Origin: Paramyrothecium sp. XJ0827
Lineage: Eukaryota > Ascomycota > Sordariomycetes > Hypocreales > Stachybotryaceae
Assembly (NCBI GenBank): GCA_020881915.1
Contig: JAJFPB010000001.1
Location: 3,224,001-3,288,000 of the forward strand
DNA length: 64,000 nucleotides
Reading direction: 5' to 3'
Position numbers and translations under genes: made by a program. Below the pieces are notes generated by a model that did no database searches, was not told the origin of the DNA, and saw nothing but the letters and a program-made list of their open reading frames with translations. Below are positions 35,360-47,382 of the stretch, piece by piece. Numbering within the stretch: the first letter of the stretch is position 1; the number at the start of each line of letters is the position of its first letter.

Positions 35360-35510
35360 GACTAGGTACCTTACCTACCTGAGGTACCTGACCTTACTAA
35401 TGGTGGTATACGGTACCTAGGTGCTGTTCTAGTGGATTGCATGAACCGGGTAGGTATCTACCAAGCCTGCCTGAGTTAAGAGGTAGGTACCTAAGGTACA
35501 TTTGCCTGAC
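35360..35510. repeat. Cluster of GGTACCT/CCTACC motifs
   Basis: AGGTACCTTACCTACCTGAG, GGTACCTGACC, CGGTACCTAGG and GTAGGTACCTAAGGTAC occur within 150 bp, mostly palindromic around GGTACC. Confidence 0.8.
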
Positions 35511-38500
35511 TTCACACCTGTGGTGTGGGGGGGGCGAAGCAAGCTGCTGCTGCAATGGTGGTGCCGTAGTATTCCCAGGCTGGGCAGCCCGAATTGCCGA
35601 TGTGTCCTCTCCTCGCCAGGTGCTTTATTTTCTACTTTCGGCATCAGAGCACATCGTCCAACCTCTGCTGCCAACACTCTCGCGCAAGCACGCTGCATCA
35701 GCGAACATGTACGAGGTGATCTATCAAGCGGAGCTGTCAAGTTGACGCGTCTGCTGGGGGGAACATGCCTGTGCTCACTCTCTCCTGTTGGCTGACCCTT
35801 TTTACGGTTAATCACGGATCTGACCTTTCCTCACTAACGGACACCGGCCGGGCTTGCACGACTCCCCCACCTCCTCTCCTCACCTAGGTATGGAGCCGCT
35901 TGTTTAGTGTGGGCGATGTCATCGACGCCATTGACAGGGGTTGACCCTCCACAAGGTGATGGGCAATGGCCTAAGCCGTTTCCATGCTCGCCTGCATGAC
36001 CCTAAGGACGCAGGTCCTGTGGGCGAACCAGAGGGGGGACCTTTGGGGCGATATCGAGTGGGAATAACTGGGCTTTCGTCTCGTCCGGCGCAACATTTCC
36101 GCTTCATTTTCCACGAGCATGGCTTTGGCTCGACCAGAGCCCGTTGCATGGCACGATTTCATTACACCGTGCAACTCATGACCTGCAACCGTGACCGGAT
36201 GTCGTCTCATCTGGACCAGATTGCTGGTCCCTTTTTTTATTCTTGCCCTTTCCTCCGCAGGTGGTTATAAAATCACCTCTACCGAACCACACACCCCCCA
36301 CCAAATCCAAATCACACCCATTGTTACCTCTGAGACGTTTGCTACGGTCCCCCAGATTCACACACCCCAGCCTCTGCTTACGGCCGGGCCATGAAGGCTG
36401 CGTACGTATGAGGGTCGTTCGATGGTATGGACATAACAACAAAAACAAAACAGGCCGCAGTTGGCGGTTACTCAATCTGTGGCCGAAGCCCCACGTTTAC
36501 GGGCAACCACATTGCCCCTAGGTCACTGGATCTTCAGAAATAGTGCACTTGTACAGGCAAGCCAACCCGATTGACGATGGCCCTCGCGTCGTCGCTCTGC
36601 CGTTCAGCACAAGCACGCTTGCATTGGTGGATCAGAATCGGCAACCGCGCCAGAATTGCCCGCAATCCCCGGGGTCACCCTTGAAGGTCGTGCGCTTCTG
36701 CGGCGAATGGACCCACTGCTAATCTGTGAAACTGCTTGTTCACAACGATAGCTTTCAGTGGAACGGCCGGACTCTTCAAGTGCCCGAATTTGAGCGAGCC
36801 ATTCCGCGACCCACGCACTTGCCCTTCTCGTCAAACAAACTGTGGCCCATGCTCTTGCGGCGTGGCGCTCAAGCAATATCTGAGCTATCACATCAAAAGC
36901 AAGGAAAGGTCACTCCTGCCACATGGCAAATGTGCAGTTTGGTTTTCCGGAACAGGGGCCAGCCTTCGTGTTGACCACCCTTACGAATTGGTCAGCTTAT
37001 GCTTTCACAATCGCAACTAGCAAGGTTCACCAAGAACGTCCCATCCATCGTACGTACGATCGAGGATTATGTGGAGTACGAACTACTGCATCAATAAGCC
37101 CCTGGTTTTCTTGAATCACCAACATTAGTGGATCGACGGCACGCCTCCATCCTTTCCTGGAGACTCACACGACCAAGCCAACAACAAGCATCATCCCTGT
37201 CAGATATCTGCTGAACAAGCTATGCCGTACCCTGCCCACAGCGAACCTGCATCTTACCCATCCACACGCGAAAAAAAACCCCTCTGTTTGGAGACATGAT
37301 GACGACGATGCCTACAGCATGTCCGAAGCTACGAGCCGGGGCTTGGTGGTGGATCGTCAAATCGGCTCCGAGGGCATTGACCAAGTCAATTGGTCTCCGT
37401 ATGCCATGTCGCAATATTTATGACAACTCTTTCGGATGGATTTCGTTTGTTGGAACCCCTTGAAGGTTCTATCGGTGGTAGAACTATTGTTTCTATCTCC
37501 ACTTTAGCCGAGCAGTAATCCTGGGGTTGGTCTAGATATCAGATACATCCCTGAGACACACATCATTCCATCTGATCACAGCACATGAACCCGGCTGTAG
37601 TAATCCTACATGTGTCATGGCTTCCTCTTCCTAAGTGGTTCCCATTGGGTTGAAATGCACCAAAAATGCAGGATGCGCAACAGCCAAACAGTCAATGGCC
37701 TAGAAACCAGCGATCACAGCCATTGCAAATGGTATTGTGGCCTCTCCACGCTCGTTTATATGAGCCTAAGCCAATTCTTCCGAACTGCGGTACGAAACGC
37801 TGCCTGTTTCTAGCAGCGACTGAATCGTCGTCGACGCTATGGAACAAAAAGCCCGTTCTTCGCATTGGCGACAACCTGGACACGCCATGTCTGGGCGTAC
37901 ATGCATGCTGATGCAGGCATTTCTTGCAGAAGATGGCCGCCCCACCCACTCCAGCAGACGCCTGCGTGCGTTTCCTTGTACAGAGTTGGGTGTTCGTGTC
38001 GAGGATGAGCCACTGTGGGCTGCCGGCTGTTGGTATAGGTGGTGTGGATTCCTTTGTGAGTGGGTTTCGTGATGGCTGGCGAGGGGAACAGCGAGAGGGG
38101 GGAGGGTCGCCAGATGAGGAGGGGTGCGGTGATAGTATCCGCTCCATGGTCTTGGGGATACTTATGCAGTACATGAAACTGACAAGTCAGTTTCCGTTCA
38201 AGTTGAGGGTGCGGCGCGTTTGTGTCCGAAGAATGCAGCCCATGCACAGGCCCTCGGTCCTGCCTAGGCCAAGTGTGGCTTGAAGAGAGGAAGTGCATTT
38301 GCATCGCCTCGCCTCGCTTCAAGAGTTGAGCCGTTGCTTTGATGGAGCCGATCACACCAGGGTTGGCCGCCAATGAGAGCCTCGCCCACGGCGTTTTTTG
38401 TCCATTTCCGGAAAATGGGAGTTTGGACCCCAAGGGCAAGTGGCACAATGAGGACTCTGGAGGCAGTTTTGCCGTCGCTCTTTGATCGATCTTTCTTTTT

Positions 38501-38746
38501 CTTTTTCTTTTTTGCCGACATACACCAACGCAGCTCGACAGGTTTGTGAAGCATGCTTTCAAGACGAAGAGCATGACCAAGGACTTTCAACAACGCACGA
38601 AGCAGCCAATGCACCCATTCACGTGTTTAAGGCAGTTTATGATGAAAGCTTCTTTTGGTTATGGTGCACAATTTGTCCAGAGAACACACAATAATCATGA
38701 ACCAAAAACACCGCGCCATTAGTCGGTGACCAGAGGACGGACTGCG

Positions 38747-39647
38747 TCACACTTTCCCTCCCATGTACAATATGTTTTGCTTCACCTGCTGCGTCGCGAG
38801 GTCTTCGCGTTGTGTATAAACGTACAAGATTGTGTTCTTCCAAGCACTCGGATGGGGCATAGGGAGCTCGATCGTACTGCCAGGCTTGACTTGGTGGGAC
38901 AGCATGACGGACGCAAGAGCAGGTAGGTGGGCTCGGGCGAAATGTATGTCTATCATAATTTTCGTTACGCCCAGCCAGCTACCATGTGCTTTGAAGTCAC
39001 TTACCAACAGGTACCGCCCGGAAGCCCAGTCTTGATTCTCTTTCACTCAGAGGAGATCTGCCTGAGTCAGGGCTGACATTTTGCGCACTTTGGCAGTCCA
39101 CGGTCTCCATGGGCGAATCGAGACGTGAAATGGCGCTGCGGCCTTCCAAAATGGCGAGTGAGAAGCTTTGGTCGAGAGTCGGCGTTCGAGGGCTTAATCC
39201 GTCCGGTATGGTGGCACGCAGTGCATCGACGTCAAACTTCCTGGTAAGGCCAAAGTGACGGTCATTTGAGTGGACGACCACACGCACGGTAAGGGGTCCT
39301 TTGTCGGGGAGCTGGGACAACACGTCGGGAGTTCGAGAGCTTGACCTTCTCCAAGTTTGATGTCGCCTTGGGAGATTGACCGGTATAACGAAGGCGTCCG
39401 TGACTACTCCTCGCCTTGTGAAGATGGAGGCCGATAGGGGAGGCGGCGACATAGCACTTTGGGTCCCTCTGGCATTGTGGCCGATTATAGCGGAGAGTGG
39501 TGAGAGTGCTCCCGCCGACGCATGGTTCGTGGGAGGAGATTCCCCCCTTACTGGGATGAACCTCTGTGACAAATCATTGAAGTCGCCATGGTTGGTCCTA
39601 ATCGGCTCTATAGGGGGTCGAGCTCGGCCTTTTGAGGTGTTCTTCAT
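38747..39647 (-). CDS. Predicted fungal protein with BTB-like C-terminus
   Basis: The core model has two exons, 39647-39005 and 38949-38747. A 55-nt intron (GTAAGT donor, CGTAAC branch, ATAG acceptor) joins them in phase for 281 residues. An alternative uses ATG 39919, an 86-nt intron 39649-39564 and the same 3' exons for 343 residues. Both are in frame. The N-terminal half is Ser/Pro-rich. The block LTVRVVVHSNDRHFGLTRKF and the C-terminal VDIHFARAHLPALASVML followed by TIELPMPHPSAWKNTILYVY read like a divergent BTB/POZ fold, with the usual L-P-x-P-H-P then Y-x-Y-T pattern. BTB domains mediate dimerisation or Cullin-3 binding; that role is inference. The gene lies alone in a gene-poor region. 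Confidence 0.6.
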
Positions 39648-39919
39648 ACCTCGAGAGCAAATACTTCTGTAAAGGTCTGGTAATTTGAGACATGCAAGAC
39701 TCCGAGGTCACTTAGAACCATCCGGGGACGCAGGGGCTGGGCTCGGGAGGCTAAATACTGTGCACTGGTGGCATCATTGTGGTCTACGCAAGGGCATATT
39801 CGCCCGATGTTTGAAGGCTGTGTCCTGCCCTCGTGACCCGAACTCCATATTGTCAGAACCCGTTCACGTTTTGTATGTGGCTCGTCGGCGGACAAGGAGC
39901 TTTTGTCTTTGTTGGTCAT

Positions 39920-40549
39920 ACGTCAAAGGCTATGGTAAGAACTAAACACGTCACAAGCATTCCGATTCACAAAAGACTAAATCCCCTGGTGCTTCATGAA
40001 AGGCAGGGTAATGGTGTTAGTCGTGACGGTGAACAAAGAAAGATGGCCGAGCATAGGGTAGCTCCCGTGTAAGCCGAGCCTCCCTGAGTAGGGCATGACT
40101 CCTTTCTGTTCTTAGTCTATGCTGCGAGTTGGAATTTGTGGCAGTATACTGTATTCATAACGATCATGGGTCTATCAAATCCACGATGTGCCCTTTCACT
40201 TCTACAGACGAAAGGCTGCTCGTCGAGCCCAAAGTTGCTGGGAAAAGGCGACTTTCGTGAGAATGCACGTGATAACGTGAAGAAAAAGCCGTGGGCGGTT
40301 GTCCGCTGATGATTGGCTCCACCAGTGAGGACCCAAAGAAGTGACGAGCAGGGACCCTGACAGACCAGGCAATTGAAGAAAGGGAGACCCTCTGCAGAAA
40401 CCGCCAGGTGTCGTCATCTTGGGAAACTTTGGACCATAAAGCCAGACAGACGCCCGAGCCCTGTCTTTGTTCCGCCCTTGGCGCCCGTCTGAAGCTTGCC
40501 ATGCTATGAACCGAGGCGCACCAAGCAACTCCACCACACCACTTGCACG
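39920..40549. other. Intergenic: GWT1 promoter
   Basis: About 630 bp lie between the divergent BTB-like gene and GWT1. I see no clear element or frame. Confidence 0.4.
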
Positions 40550-42114
40550 ATGCCTGACGCACAGAGCTACAAGCAGCAGAAGGAGGACTTCGTGTCCAAC
40601 CTTTCGGGCGGAGCGGTTTCCGAGATCAATTACGTGACCGCAGCTGCGCCTGTGAGTCCTGACGCTTCTGCCCCTCCCCCTCTCCTGGACGAGGAGTTCG
40701 TCCGATTGCTGACCGCTGTTCCGCACAGGTGGCTGTTGTTCTTTGGTCAGTCCTCCAAACACGCCAGGGCTTCTTCAAGAACTACTCGATCCTCGGCTTC
40801 GCAGTCGACTACCTCCTCAATGTCGGCGCCATCCTCCTTGCCACGACCCTGTACTCGAACAGCCCGATTCTCCTCAGCATCCTGCTGCTTGCGCCGGCCG
40901 TGCTGGTGTACGTCCTGCCGCCGGACACGTCCTCTCGAAAGAAGAAGCCCAGAGTGCCGCCGAATGCACAGTCCAAGGTGGCTGCGGCACAAACGGACGC
41001 CCTGCCGCTGAAGCCTTTCCTCACGACCTACCGTGGCTGCATGCTTGTCATAACTTGCCTGGCCATCCTGGCTGTTGACTTCCGGGTCTTCCCCAGGCGC
41101 TTTGCCAAAGCCGAGACATGGGGCACGTCGCTTATGGACCTTGGTGTTGGGTCCTTTGTCTTCTCTGCGGGTGTCGTGGCAGCCAGGCCCGTGCTGAAAG
41201 AAAAGATCAAAGGCCGCGCAACGCCGCTATCTCGGCGCATGCTTGGCTCGCTGCGCCATTCCATACCCCTCCTTGTCCTGGGCGTCATCCGGTTGTTGAG
41301 CGTCAAAGGACTCGACTACGCTGAGCATGTGACGGAGTATGGCGTCCACTGGAACTTCTTCTTCACCCTCGGCTTTATGCCCATCTTTGTTGCCGCATTC
41401 CAGGCGGCGCTGAAGATCCTCCCGAGCTACTCGGCCCTGAGTCTGCTTGTGGGTGGCACGTACCAAGCCCTCCTCGAGAACACGGACCTCAAGGCCTACA
41501 TCCTGACGGCCCCGAGGACGGACCTGCTATCGATGAACCGAGAAGGCGTCTTTAGCTTCCTGGGCTACCTGGCCATCTTCCTGGCTGGGCAAGACCTCGG
41601 CATGCTCGTGATTCCTCGCAAGATCAACCCTAGAAGTGATGCACCCCCAGGTATGCAGAGGAACACCCTCATAATGACGATTGCCGTGTGGGCTGGTATA
41701 TGGGCTGGGCTCTATTTCATCTCCACAGACTACAAGTATGGCTTCGGATGGAGTGTCTCCCGTCGACTGGCCAACTTGCCCTACGTTCTCTGGGTCGCCG
41801 CGTACAACTCGGTGCAGATTCTTGCTTTCTGCATCGTCGACAGTGTGTTCTTCCCGGCGTTCTACAATGCAAACGACGTCAAGACCGAAAAGGAGGCCTA
41901 CGAGACAGCCACGAGCCCCGTCCTGCGGGCGTTCAACCGAAACAGCTTGGCACTGTTCCTTCTTGCCAACTTGTTGACGGGACTGGTCAACATGACTGTC
42001 CGTACATTGGAAGCAACTCCAGTCGTCTCCGTGGCGATTCTCCTCGCGTATTCTGCAACCGTCACGGGAGTTGCTGTTTTACTAGACCGTTACGGGATAT
42101 CTATCAGGCTCTGA
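40550..42114 (+). CDS. GWT1: GPI inositol acyltransferase Gwt1 (PIG-W)
   Basis: This ER membrane enzyme acylates the inositol ring of GlcN-PI, an early step in GPI-anchor synthesis and so in anchoring mannoproteins to the wall. It is the target of manogepix-class antifungals. Two exons, 40550-40651 and 40729-42114, join across a 77-nt intron (GTGAGT...CACAG) to 495 residues, the normal length. Exon 1 begins [20 protein letters not shown], and the family's KxxFVxxxxGG-like start is visible. There are about 13 membrane helices. Family blocks include [20 protein letters not shown] and [11 protein letters not shown]. The C-terminus ([20 protein letters not shown]) is complete. The identification is secure. 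Confidence 0.95.
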
Positions 42115-42357
42115 GGGCGAGGCCTTGTTACGGCAGACCCCCTCGACTATGATGCCTAACAGAATAGAAAATTTTAGCGAGCGTGTAGCTAATCCGAGAG
42201 AGAGATGCGAGCCTTGGTGAAGATAGTATGTGGGCCTGGTCCATCGATACTAATGAGTCACAATCAGGCCACAGTTAAATTCTGCTTGGCGCCAAAATCG
42301 ATATCCATATTACCCGAATATCGTGGCCCCGTTCTCCATCGAATAACATCAATCGTC

Positions 42358-42428
42358 AGCAACATAGCTCAGGGGAAGAGCGACGGGCTCATAACCCGTA
42401 GGTCCCTGGATCGAGACCAGGTGTTGCT
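42358..42428 (+). tRNA. Initiator tRNA-Met (CAU), intronless
   Basis: The cloverleaf is complete: acceptor AGCAACA (42358-42364) pairs with TGTTGCT (42422-42428), with discriminator A at 42429. The D-arm is GCTC-AGGGGAA-GAGC, the anticodon arm ACGGG-CTCATAA-CCCGT and the T-arm CCTGG-ATCGAGA-CCAGG. Three features mark it as initiator rather than elongator: the A1:U72 end pair, the GGG/CCC run flanking the anticodon loop, and AUCG instead of TTCG in the T-loop. A T6 run follows. Confidence 0.95.
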
Positions 42429-42434
42429 ATGGAA

Positions 42435-42440
42435 TTTTTT
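42435..42440 (+). terminator. RNA polymerase III T-run terminator
   Basis: Six T begin six bases after the tRNA discriminator base, as expected for pol III termination. Confidence 0.8.
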
Positions 42441-45175
42441 GTCGTTTTTGTCAATTTTTCTTCCTGCCTCGCCCCCAACGCCACTGGCTGGCGCTTTTGA
42501 CTCGGCAGCTCAACGAAAAGCGCACGGCGAGTACGTTGCAATAATGGACAGTAATTATGACACAGGGCTCTCTACCGGCCTGCCCTTGCTACTGTGTGAC
42601 AGCCCACGTAACAGCAATGGACTGGTATGGAAGGGGTTCTGCAAAAGCAAGTAGTTGGCGTGATATGTGTTCGTGTGGTGCCCTCCCTGTCTCGCATGTT
42701 TTCTTTGTCGAGAGCCAAGTAGCCCTTTGCAGGTGCCATATCCCTTACATGGATTGGCGCAGTCAGGCAACAACACTTGTGGGTAGGATCTGTTGCTTCT
42801 CAAATAGCATCAGCTGAGTGGTACGGCTATATGGTATCCATAGTGTGGCTTCATTATGCCTCGGAACACAGTATGTATGGCGAGTTGCGGCCAGGGGTCA
42901 TTCACGGTCAAGTGGTCGTGCATTGTGTGTTTGCACTGGAGAGGACTGTGTGGCCAGATCATGACGATCTGACAGTACAAAGGAAGAAATTCCACAGTGG
43001 CAGAGGGCTATTCTTCACTCATTAGCGTCTCGATGTAAGCCCAAGAGGTGAAGTCAAACCTTGTATCACATCCAGACATGCAAGACACAACCATTATCCC
43101 GAAGCGTGCTGTACACGAGGTGACTAGGTAGTTGAGGTAGGTCTGGTGTCTGCCAGGGAATGCGAATCTCATACTTGTTTCTTTTCATTCCCTTTCGGTT
43201 TTCTTTTTCTTCCGCCCGAAGGGGCTTGGTCCCTGGGGAGCTCATGCATCTCATCTCCGACGTCAATGCTTCCTGAGGCTGTCGTGCAGCGAAGTGGTGT
43301 GGAGAAACTTGACCAGTCAAAAGCACGAGCCAGGGAGCAGCATGTACCCAAAGTCTCATTCGGCTTGATGCGTGGCCGTACCCGCGATAAAGGGAGGTGT
43401 GTTGGCGTTGGGGCACGGGAAGAGTCGTTTCAGATTTCCAACGTGCCAACATGGATTGAATGTGCGGTTTCGGGTCCCGCCAGTTTGGCATCATTGGCTC
43501 CCCAGGGAGCAGTGAAGAACCGTGTCATGGCTTGCGGAAGTTCCTCAGTCGTGGACACAGAAAGCCTGCCAAGGGGGTAGCATGACAGGTTAAGCTGCGG
43601 GAACGGAACTTCTGGCAACCATGGCCAAGGCACTTCTGAAGAGAGAAACTGCTTTGACGGTGCATGAACAAACCAATCTATCGCCAGCGCGCTTCCGGTC
43701 AACACGTCGGCAAGCTCAGTTAAATGACTCGTCAATGCAACGCAATGGCGCCTGCGCGAACAGACGGGACTCTTGGATCGATCTAGCCGACAGGGATGGG
43801 ATGTATCTCCCGACTCCGGAACCTAGAGGCGAAGGAAGAGAAACATTACGGGAAACATTTGCCAGGTCGGTCAGCAGCTTATGCTGGATGAGAGCCGTCT
43901 AATGTTTTGTGCTACACCCCTGATTCCATGTGGACAGGGAATTCGAGGAAACATTTGTGGATACAATTATCTATAACGTCGTTCATTCCAGTATCAACAT
44001 GCGGCAAAGCCGTGGGATTTCTGACAACTTTGCAGGACCTCAAATTGCTTCTGGATGCCGAAAAGAAGTCCCCTGTCATCCATTAAGGCAAAGATCTAAT
44101 TAGCTTATACCAATGGTAGAACGCTGCGTGCATGTGGAGAAGCCCCGTCAAGCCCGCGAGGCAAAATAGAGAATGGACTCGCGGGCCACGATTGCTAGCG
44201 TGAACAAGCGACGAGATGAACTTGATGGCGCGGTAGAGTTCGTACACAGCAATGCGAGGGGATGATGCCATGACGCGGTGACGCTTGGCGGACGCTGATC
44301 GAGCCACAAGCTAACTCAAGATAGTGATATGTGGTGGCCGGCTCCTGGAGGATGGGACAAGATGGACGATTCATCCGAGATGAGCTCCAAAATAAGCTGA
44401 GCGGCTAGCGAAAGTTGCTGCTGATGCAGGGTATCTTATGCAAGGGGAACGGGCTTGCCTAGCCTCATCCTGGTCCGCGTCACCCATGTGAGTGAAAATC
44501 AAGAGGAGGGGGACAAATGATGATATCAAGGCCCGCTCGTGCTTCGCCATGAACCCGACGGATATGAGCAGTCAAGCATGAAGATTCCAAGACTGCCCAA
44601 ATTTCCTTCCGCCTCCAGTCCAGACGATTGTTATGGGGGTCGCTGTATTCAGTATAGGTAGCTACCTTATCCATGCAAACGATGTTATTCTATAGCGTCG
44701 CTTTGTTAAGCATTACTCCAAGTTGCCGATAGATTTTTAGTGCTGGCTGAGACCGGCGCCCATCCAGGCGAATCCAACAGCATCCCGTCGCAACGGCTTC
44801 GCAAGAAGACGGGAACATGACTATGCCGAGGGCGTTCGAGGAAAAGTGTTTGGATTTGGCCAGCTGGAGCGGCGGGCGCGAATGATAAGGGCCCCCAGCA
44901 TCAGTTACCTGAGTTAGTGGAGATGAGCGCTCACATATCGGCGGCTGACGCTGTCCCTTGTTCGTATCTTTCTCCGGCCGGGCTGCCAATATGTTTCATA
45001 AGCGCATCATGCCCTTTTCCGGCTGTGGCTGAGGAGCAAGCATGTTGTCTCCCTCACCCTTGGCGCTGCACCCACCAACGTCGCGAATAACAGGTGCGTG
45101 CGCGCTACGTGGGAGAGCGAATGGACGGCGCGAGCGCGCATACACAGCACAGGCATCCTTGATGAGTGTGCGCGC

Positions 45176-45198
45176 GTGTGTGTGTGTGTGTGTGTGTG
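45176..45198. repeat. GT dinucleotide microsatellite
   Basis: An uninterrupted GT run of 23 bp is flanked by GCGC and CACAC. Confidence 0.9.
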
Positions 45199-46246
45199 CA
45201 CACGCAACAGCCGTCATGTTTAATGTATCCTGCCTTGCTGCGCGTTCATGCTTGATGCGATGCGGTGGACGCCGAGGCCATGGCACGCCTTGTGCTCTGC
45301 ACAACCACTATGCCGACGCCGACGATCATGGCGAGACCCAGTGATTGGGGCTCATGGCTCTCGACGGCCATGCCAGATTAGGTCTACGTTGGTAGGCCTC
45401 CGTCCCTTGAAGGAGCCAGCATGATTCTGATGTCGTCTTTCCCGGGCAGGGCATCCCAAACCAATTCAATGGGCGAACAAACTGTTTCCGCGTCCGATAA
45501 AGCTCTCCCAGGCCCTGCAGCCATGGACACACTCACTCGATGGGTCCGTCGCCCAAGGCAAGCCGGCTTTGGGTATATTTATTATGGAGCCGTAGCAGCG
45601 TCTTCTTCAATGCGCCCGCTGCCAAAAAAACAGGGACGACTCCATCCGCCCGAAATGCGGTGTCCACGCACGCATGGAGCCTGTACTTTTTGGACGGCGC
45701 CTTAGCTTAGAATCGTCATGGGTGAAGGGCAAGAGAGAGAGAAGGAAAAAAAAAAAGTGAAAAAAGAAAACGTCCTGGGGCCGTCAGCGTCGGGATGTGT
45801 GAGTGACAAATGGCAACCCGGCCGTCCGTTCAGCAGAGCATCCTGGATGACAGATATTGAAGCAATTAAAGGAAATGTAGACAGCTCGGTACCTGCAGTT
45901 CTGGCTGTGCAATCGGGTACCGGTCAGATGGCCCCGGCGCTGAGTCGCGCGCCCACCGACACCCAGGTTCCCAGTACCCGCTCCACCCTGTCCCGTCAGG
46001 TACCAGTTGAGACCATGCCCCTGAGTCTAGCGCGTTTGAGCGCCGCCAGCACGCGCCGAGGGGTACTTGAGGCTGCGTACCTCTGTACGCCGACATGGCG
46101 CGGTCCTGTACCTTGGACCAGAGCCCGGGCTTTGTATCTCGTCTGAGCTGGCCGACCGAGGGCCCCCACCTCTGCAGCCCAAGTCTCATCTCCCGATGTA
46201 AATTTCGTCTGCTGATGGTACCGCCTTTTGGGTACGACTAAAGCGA

Positions 46247-46293
46247 CAGAACGGCCAGCCTAAGCCCAAGCCTAAGCCTGGGCGGCCGTTCTG
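46247..46293. repeat. Hairpin with internal direct repeat
   Basis: CAGAACGGCC (46247-46256) pairs perfectly with GGCCGTTCTG (46284-46293). Inside, AGCCTAAGCC occurs twice, and GCCCA/TGGGC can extend the stem. Confidence 0.75.
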
Positions 46294-46394
46294 CATTGCC
46301 TTGCCTTATGCTGGAGGAGCGAGCATCCGCTGCCGTAGCGCGTACCAAGGTAGCTGGCGCACCTTCTTCGCCTTGCCTTTGGTCGTAGGTCGGT

Positions 46395-46460
46395 CAGAGG
46401 TAAAAGGTAAGGTAGTCCAAGGTAAGGCAGGGTACCTGAGGTAGGTACCTTAAGTATGAC
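46395..46460. repeat. Cluster of GGTAAGGTA/GGTACCT motifs
   Basis: AGGTAAAAGGTAAGGTAGTCC, AAGGTAAGGCAGGGTACCTG and AGGTAGGTACCTTAAG follow one another, about 0.9 kb upstream of the Kin4 start. Confidence 0.75.
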
Positions 46461-47382
46461 CTAGGTCGGGTTTCCCCCAAAAACCTCGACGCTCTAATAG
46501 TCCCGGCTCCAACCTCCTTCGTGCTTTTCGCTCCCACCGTCAATCCGCGCCGGGTGCCTCCTCCGAACCCCTTCCTCCCTCTGCCCTTTCTCTTCCGCAC
46601 AGGCAAACCTCTCCTGTGGGCTGAGTTGACTGGGCATTGCGGCCGGCGGAACAGAGAACCGATCCCCATCGTAAAGGACGGCAGACCGAGCAACGCAAGC
46701 TGGCAGACCGGCCAAGGATAAGACGCCAAAAACCAGACCAGCAGCCACCGCGACCGAACGACAATCTCCACGACACGAAACCACCACAACGGGGTGAATT
46801 GGACTCGATTTTCGCTCCGCTACGGCTCGGCCACCACTCTGCATCTGTTCCCAGGTCGCCAAAAGGAACAAAAAATAAACACCCTGCACCACGGCCAGGC
46901 CCTTGTCCTGCAGAGTCCCAGTTTCTGGCCCCCTCCCGTCCACTCAGGAGACGCTCGTTGCTTGTCTAGCTGGGGCCTCGCCGCCAACCAGAGCTGCAAA
47001 CCGTCGCACCCTTCTGAGACGCATCGCATGCACCATGAGGTAGCGGAGCTGGCTCATTGGCACACATCACGCTCTCTGACCCCCTTTGGGCTCGCGCCTC
47101 CTGCAGCGGCATAATTGTTTTCTTTCCACCCGTTCTACTCGGCCCTGGTCAGACAAAGCAGCCCGAAACGGCCAACCCGTTAGCAACGCTGCATCAGCGC
47201 GCTGCCCTTTTCCCAGATCCGAGTCGTTCGCCATCGATTCGGCTCGCTGCCACCCTCTCGCAGGATTCACTGGGTGGACCGCCGTAAATAGTCACCGCCC
47301 CGATCGCCCATCCCATCTATACCACGCCCCCATAGCCGGTTACGAGCTAGGGACCCCTTTCGGTGTGACGGGAGAGAGGAAG

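Larger units (their letters stand above)
33045..38746. other. Gene-poor region, 5.7 kb
   Basis: I found no supportable gene. The region holds a GCGTT repeat (34487-34515), a GGTACCT motif cluster (35360-35510) and a TTTTC-rich tract (38485-38515). The longest open frame (minus strand, 37837-38580) is low-complexity in composition, lacks domains and looks accidental. Confidence 0.5.
42441..47382. other. Gene-poor region 4.9 kb and Kin4 leader
   Basis: No intact gene is supported. The region holds a GT microsatellite (45176-45198), a GTACC-rich stretch (45885-46110), a 47-bp hairpin (46247-46293) and a GGTACCT cluster (46395-46460). Its last 900 bp are the pyrimidine-rich promoter and probably a long mRNA leader of the Kin4 gene. 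Confidence 0.5.

Noticed and set aside
36176..36475. Minus-strand 99-codon frame near a pyrimidine tract
   Set aside because: No ATG context, no domain, and no adjoining exons.
37837..38580. 247-codon minus-strand frame
   Set aside because: Biased toward His/Pro/Ser with no secondary-structure pattern or homology I recognise; probably chance.
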